64,000 bases of DNA from Acidobacteriota bacterium (GTDB taxonomy: Bacteria > Acidobacteriota > Blastocatellia > Pyrinomonadales > Pyrinomonadaceae): positions 17,507 to 81,506 of the forward strand of contig JAFDVJ010000054.1 of the NCBI GenBank assembly GCA_018269075.1, written 5' to 3'. Under the pieces are notes generated by a model, which saw only the letters and a list, made by a program, of their open reading frames with translations, was not told the origin of the DNA and searched no databases. Within the stretch, counting starts at the first letter, position 1. Each line of letters begins with the position of its first letter. Shown here one piece after another: positions 60,589 to 64,000 of this stretch. The translations under genes and the position numbers were made by a program.

Positions 60589-60927
60589 TTATTTCGGCGG
60601 CGCCGTTCTCAGCTGCTTCATATATTCAGCCAGCGCGGTGGCCTGTTCGGTGGTCATTCCCTTGGCTTCATAACCGGGCATATTGGGCGGTTTTTCGGCC
60701 CTTTTGCCTTTCATAATAATTTCCACCTGTTCGGTCATCGCCTTTTCCGGATCGTAGGCCTTTTCGGCCTTCTGTCCGTGGCAGCTGCCGCATTTGGTCT
60801 TATAAACGGTCGCCGTATCCTCCTGCATCGCGAGGACCGATGTCGGCGTCATTTTGAATCCCGTCAGGGCGGTCACCGTCAGGGCAAAAACCGTGATCAC
60901 CGCTAATTTAAAAAGGTTGGTTTTCAT
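60589..60927 (-). CDS. Monoheme cytochrome c, small periplasmic
   Basis: 112 residues with a signal peptide (about 1-22, LFKLAVITVFALTVTALTG), one heme site KTKCGSCHGQKAEKAYD, the Met ligand region NMPGYEAKG and the end helix ALAEYMKQLR. It is closely similar to the protein at 51255 and to each half of the diheme protein at 50304 (same KAEKPPNMPGYEAKG and VEIIMKGK segments). The ATG at 60927 has aggag nine bases upstream; the sequence before it is not signal-like. The gene is transcribed alone and is separated from the rest by repeats. Confidence 0.9.
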   Translation of the reverse strand: MKTNLFKLAVITVFALTVTALTGFKMTPTSVLAMQEDTATVYKTKCGSCHGQKAEKAYDPEKAMTEQVEIIMKGKRAEKPPNMPGYEAKGMTTEQATALAEYMKQLRTAPPK

Positions 60928-61163
60928 TAATTTAAATCTCCTATAAAAAAACATTGGCGGCGGAGTGTGGTGACAAACCGGGCCGTCAACTTCGACAGAC
61001 AAAACTCGTGCCAGTCGCAGGCGTCCCGTTTTTGGCGGCCCGGAATGCGCTAACCGCTTTTTCTTCGAAAAACTTAGGCGAAAATTCGCGTCGATCGTGA
61101 AAAAATTCGCGCAGTTCGGCCGTCCGGCGGCATCGATCGGCCGGCGCGACTCTGCCGTCCGAT

Positions 61164-61554
61164 TCAATTTTTGGGCGGCGAGGCATTCTCGGGTTGATTG
61201 GCAAAATCTACGGTCAGCTTCATCTTCGTCAGCAGATTGTATTTGGCATCGCAGGTAAATTCGAGCGGCGTGATTCGAAGCACGAAGCCATCGATATGGA
61301 AAATCCGCCCGGCCTTAAAGGGATGGATATTTCGTGAAAAGACGTCCGTCGTTTCGACCGGACAGACGATGTGCGGCGGGGTGATGAGCGCGTCGCCGTC
61401 GTTCAGCAGGTCGCGATCCAGATCGTCACCGCCCGGAACGGCTGAAGAACCAACTTCCCTCAAATTTATGACCGCGCACTGCCAGAAGCGTTTGAGCACG
61501 TTTTGATAAAAATACGATGCCGCCCAAAACGAACCTGAGTTTTCGTCTCAACAT
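61164..61554 (-). pseudogene. Possible frameshifted small protein gene
   Basis: An open frame from 61499 to 61164 (GTG start, 111 residues) has protein-like sequence (HIVCPVETTDVFSRNIHPFK, GRIFHIDGFVLRITPLEF) but no Shine-Dalgarno. A different frame begins at ATG 61554 with a perfect ggagga upstream and a signal-like start, MLRRKLRFVLGGIVF, and then runs into unrelated sequence. Removing one base in the T5 run near 61510 would join them as one protein with a signal or anchor. It may therefore be a broken gene, a sequencing error or an unrelated small gene. No function assigned. Confidence 0.4.
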
Positions 61555-61857
61555 TTTTCATTCCTCCCGACCGGCGATAACGATCCGAATATTATAAATC
61601 AGACTCGTTTTTCGCGCCGTGACGTTTGTCACAGGCGAAAGATTTTTCGTCGTTTTGAGCCGCCAACTGTGAAAAAATCCGCAGTTTTACTCCGGATATT
61701 TCCGCACCCGCGCCCCGGCGGCCGCTTTTCCGAACCTCGTTCCGACGCCAAACGCCGTATTTACGCGGCTTCCGGCAATACGGCATAGCACTTGCCAAAA
61801 GTAGAAATCGATTTTAAGGAAATCGAAGTTTTTTAAACAAAGCCGCCAATAAAAATT
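61555..61857. other. Gap upstream of ResB gene with CRP-type operator
   Basis: 303 bases. The CRP-type site lies at 61618-61633. The rest is partly GC-rich (61650-61800) with a minus-strand Arg/Lys-rich open frame that I judge spurious, and turns AT-rich toward the ResB start. Confidence 0.5.
61618..61633. promoter_or_regulatory. CRP-type operator upstream of ResB gene
   Basis: CGTGA-CGTTTG-TCACA, one mismatch from TGTGA-N6-TCACA; the spacer equals that of the site at 32039-32054. It lies 224 bases before the ResB start at 61858, and about 63 bases from the possible start of the frameshifted gene on the minus strand. Confidence 0.7.
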
Positions 61858-63351
61858 ATGTCCACATTACAGGAAACCGGAAACGAAATAATCGTCGCTT
61901 CGCCCGCCGAAGAAAAGACGGGTGAACCGTTTTTCCGGCAATTTTTCGAATTCATCTCGTCGGTGCGGTTCGGCATCGTCCTCCTGATCATCGTCGGCCT
62001 GCTCTGCTTTCTCGGAATGATCCTGATGCAGCAGAACGTCGACGGTTTCGACCGTTATTACGCCGCGCTGACGCCTGCGCAGAAACTCGTTTACGGGACG
62101 CTCGGCCTGTTCGACATTTATAGCTCGTGGTATTTCAAGGCGGCGCTCGTGGCCCTTTCGCTCAACATCGTTCTGTCCTCGATCGAGCGCTTTCCGAAAA
62201 CGTGGAAGTTCGTCGCCTCTCCGAAGCTCAGCGCCTCGGCCAAATGGCTCAAGGGACAGGAACAGAGCGAATCGTTCGAGACGGCCGCGCCCGCAGCCGA
62301 AGCGCTCGCCGCGCGGATCGCCGAATCGGCGAAAAAAGCCGGCTGGCGCAAAACGCGGATCACCGAAAAAGGCGGCAAAACCTTTATTTTCGCCGAATCG
62401 GGCGTCTGGAACCGGTTCGCCTACCTCGCCGTCCACGTCGGCCTGCTCGTGATCTTCGCCGGCGGCTCTATGACCGCCTGGATGGGCAACACGGGTCAGA
62501 TGTCGCTCCAGCCCGGACAGAATTCGAACGAGATCTACGAAATGGTCTCGGATCTCGACCAGCTCAACCAGGTCAGGAAACGTCTGCCGTTCGAAGTGAC
62601 CTGCACCGACATCCAGCAGAAGCTCATCAAAAAGGACGACACGATCTCGGCGATGAACACGATCGACTGGCTGACCAAAATCCAGATCAAGGACGAAACC
62701 GGCGTTCACGAAGGCACCGTCCAGATGAACCGGCCGTTCGACTACCGCGGCTACCGGTTCTTCCAGTCGAGCTTCATCCCGGTCGGCCGCGCCCGGACCA
62801 TCACCGTACAGGCCAAATCGGCGGCGACCGGCGAAACCCAGAGCATCTCGATCCCGCGCAACGGGACGGCCGCGCTCGGCGACGGCACCGAAGTCCGGTT
62901 CGTCGATTTTCGCGGCAACTTCAGCCTCGGCAAGGAAGACCCGAACGAAGACACGAGCGGCTATCCGAACCCGGGCGCGATCCTCCAGATCACTCCGGCC
63001 GGCGGCTCGGCGCAGACGGCCTATGCCTTCAACGGCCGGATGGCGAACATTCCGATCGCCTCGAAGCCGATCGCCGGCTACACCTTTCAACTGACGGATT
63101 TCGAAAAAGTCGGCGACGCCCACGTCCTCTCCGTTCAGCGCGATCCGGGCGCGAACGTCGTTTACGCCGGCTTCATACTGTTGTTTTTAACTTTGGTCGC
63201 CGTCTTCTTCTTCTCGCACCAACGCGTCTGGGCGTCGGTCGAGAAGGCAACGGACGGTAATTTCACCGTAACCCTCGGCGGTAACACGAACCGCAATCAA
63301 ACCCCTTTTAGCGAAAAGTTTAAACGGTTTGCTGTTGACTTGCGGAATTAA
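61858..63351 (+). CDS. resB: Cytochrome c biogenesis protein ResB (Ccs1)
   Basis: 497 residues of the ResB/Ccs1 family, part of the system II heme attachment machinery that joins heme to CXXCH sites outside the cytoplasmic membrane. Membrane segments lie at about 38-57 (FGIVLLIIVGLLCFLGMIL), 90-104, 186-208 and near the end (about 440-458, YAGFILLFLTLVAVFFFS). The large periplasmic loop is at about 215-435, with the family's DYRGYRFFQSSF motif. FISSVRFGIVLL is a typical ResB start. The partner ResC/CcsA is not in the window. Location beside multiheme genes and the shared operator type suggest demand-driven expression. Confidence 0.92.
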   Translation: MSTLQETGNEIIVASPAEEKTGEPFFRQFFEFISSVRFGIVLLIIVGLLCFLGMILMQQNVDGFDRYYAALTPAQKLVYGTLGLFDIYSSWYFKAALVALSLNIVLSSIERFPKTWKFVASPKLSASAKWLKGQEQSESFETAAPAAEALAARIAESAKKAGWRKTRITEKGGKTFIFAESGVWNRFAYLAVHVGLLVIFAGGSMTAWMGNTGQMSLQPGQNSNEIYEMVSDLDQLNQVRKRLPFEVTCTDIQQKLIKKDDTISAMNTIDWLTKIQIKDETGVHEGTVQMNRPFDYRGYRFFQSSFIPVGRARTITVQAKSAATGETQSISIPRNGTAALGDGTEVRFVDFRGNFSLGKEDPNEDTSGYPNPGAILQITPAGGSAQTAYAFNGRMANIPIASKPIAGYTFQLTDFEKVGDAHVLSVQRDPGANVVYAGFILLFLTLVAVFFFSHQRVWASVEKATDGNFTVTLGGNTNRNQTPFSEKFKRFAVDLRN

Positions 63352-63374
63352 TAAGTCATTAGGAGAAATTGGTT

Positions 63375-64000
63375 ATGAAAGTGAAAATTCAAAGAATAAA
63401 ATTGATCGTTTTGGCGGCCGTCGCGGCATTGACGGCGCTGACCTTCGCGCTCAGCCCGCGGCTCGAAAATCCGGTTCACGCCTCGGAAGGCGGCGCGCCG
63501 ACCGGCCGCACGGGCGCACCCGGCGAGACGACCTGCACGGGCTGTCACTCGCAGAATACGGGCGTCGGCCATCTGACCGTCACCGCGCCGGCCAATTACA
63601 CGCCCGGCCAGACTTATACGATTCAGGTTCAGCAGACCACAACCGATACGAGCCGCTCGAACTGGGGCTTCGAGATCATCTCGCTGACCGGCACGACGAT
63701 GGCCGGAACCTTCGCCAATACGACGGCGAATACGCGAATCCGGACGGCTTCGACCAAAAACTACGTCACGCAGACGACGGCCGGAACCTTTCCGGGACAG
63801 ACGGGCACCGCGACGTGGACGTTTAACTGGACCGCGCCGGCGACCAACGTCGGCAGCGTCACCTTTTACGCGGCCGGCCTGCAGGGCGACGGCGGCGGCG
63901 ACACGGGCGGCGATCAGACTTATACGACGAGCGTCGTCTCGCAGCCGCAGGCGACGGTCGTGATCCATCACGGGTTCGCCGATTTCGACGCCGACGGCAA
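63375..64000 (+). CDS. Reeler/choice-of-anchor V-type secreted protein, partial
   Basis: At least 208 residues; cut by the window end. Signal peptide (about 9-31, LIVLAAVAALTALTFAL). Then the SEGGAPTGRTGAPGETTCTG CH region with a CTGCH heme-type motif, as in proteins called choice-of-anchor V, and a Reeler-like beta-sandwich (about 55-195, YTPGQTYTIQVQQ and WGFEIISLTG). The last residues (GFADFDADG) look like the start of FG-GAP/VCBS calcium-type repeats. The start has aggagaaatt upstream. It follows ResB by 23 bases and probably shares its transcript. Whether the CXXCH binds heme is not certain. Confidence 0.8.
   Translation, partial: MKVKIQRIKLIVLAAVAALTALTFALSPRLENPVHASEGGAPTGRTGAPGETTCTGCHSQNTGVGHLTVTAPANYTPGQTYTIQVQQTTTDTSRSNWGFEIISLTGTTMAGTFANTTANTRIRTASTKNYVTQTTAGTFPGQTGTATWTFNWTAPATNVGSVTFYAAGLQGDGGGDTGGDQTYTTSVVSQPQATVVIHHGFADFDADG

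Noticed and set aside
61592-61798. 68-residue minus-strand open frame
   Set aside because: Overlaps the operator region, basic low-quality composition, no start signal.

Overview
The window reads as chromosomal DNA of an acidobacterium, most likely a Blastocatellia/Pyrinomonadaceae-type organism. This is an inference from gene content: an O2-tolerant group 1h (formerly group 5) [NiFe] hydrogenase locus with DUF5947/DUF6084-type accessory proteins, a CSLREA/choice-of-anchor beta-helix protein, a Reeler-like protein with a heme motif, high-GC coding DNA, and AT-richer intergenic DNA full of short period-7 repeats. No rRNA, tRNA, integrase, transposase or CRISPR array was seen.

Layout. 1-4.2 kb is mostly non-coding and repeat-rich, with three hypothetical genes. 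4.2-12.8 kb holds a single-domain response regulator, a secreted beta-helix protein, an A2-type cytochrome oxidase subunit I with no partner subunits, a MarR regulator divergent from a ClC channel across a perfect palindrome, and a small membrane protein. 12.9-21.0 kb is a minus-strand hydrogenase operon (group 1h): small subunit, large subunit, NifU-like Fe-S protein, a 74-residue protein, DUF5947, DUF6084, two further accessory proteins, maturation protease, a small membrane protein and a YceI-type lipid carrier. 21.4-26.6 kb holds a double universal stress protein, Lon, a SRPBCC protein and a flavodoxin-fold reductase. 27.0-31.1 kb is a second hydrogenase operon (six-Cys O2-tolerant, group 1d-like) with Tat small subunit, large subunit, cytochrome b and protease.

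From 31.1 kb the window is dominated by electron transfer. There are three Crp/Fnr-superfamily proteins (one with no DNA-binding domain), a decaheme MtrA/DmsE-like cytochrome beside an MtrB/PioB-like outer-membrane barrel, a NapC/NirT-like octaheme protein, small monoheme and diheme cytochromes, two CbcL-like nine-heme/cytochrome b fusions, a 15-heme lipoprotein, a nine-heme protein with an unusual CX6CH site, a ResB heme-attachment protein and a Reeler-type protein cut by the window end. I count 65 potential c-type heme sites between 32.7 and 64 kb. A polysaccharide cluster (GH43-like, two GH1-like proteins, UDP-galactopyranose mutase, glycosyltransferase) and a stress-type membrane-protein trio (38.9-48.5 kb) sit inside this region.

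How it may work together (inference): H2 oxidised by the two hydrogenases feeds the quinone pool. The CbcL-like proteins exchange electrons between quinone and periplasmic cytochromes, and the MtrAB-like pair plus the 15-heme lipoprotein carries them across the outer membrane. The most striking regulatory signal is a set of TGTGA-N6-TCACA palindromes upstream of nearly every large cytochrome unit. They match the CRP-like recognition helix (S-R-E-T-V-x-R) of the regulator encoded directly after the 1d hydrogenase operon. The intergenic DNA has a second theme: heptanucleotide tandem arrays of several unrelated sequences, usually in inverted pairs, three 21-bp minisatellites, and hairpin elements whose paired arms co-vary between copies.
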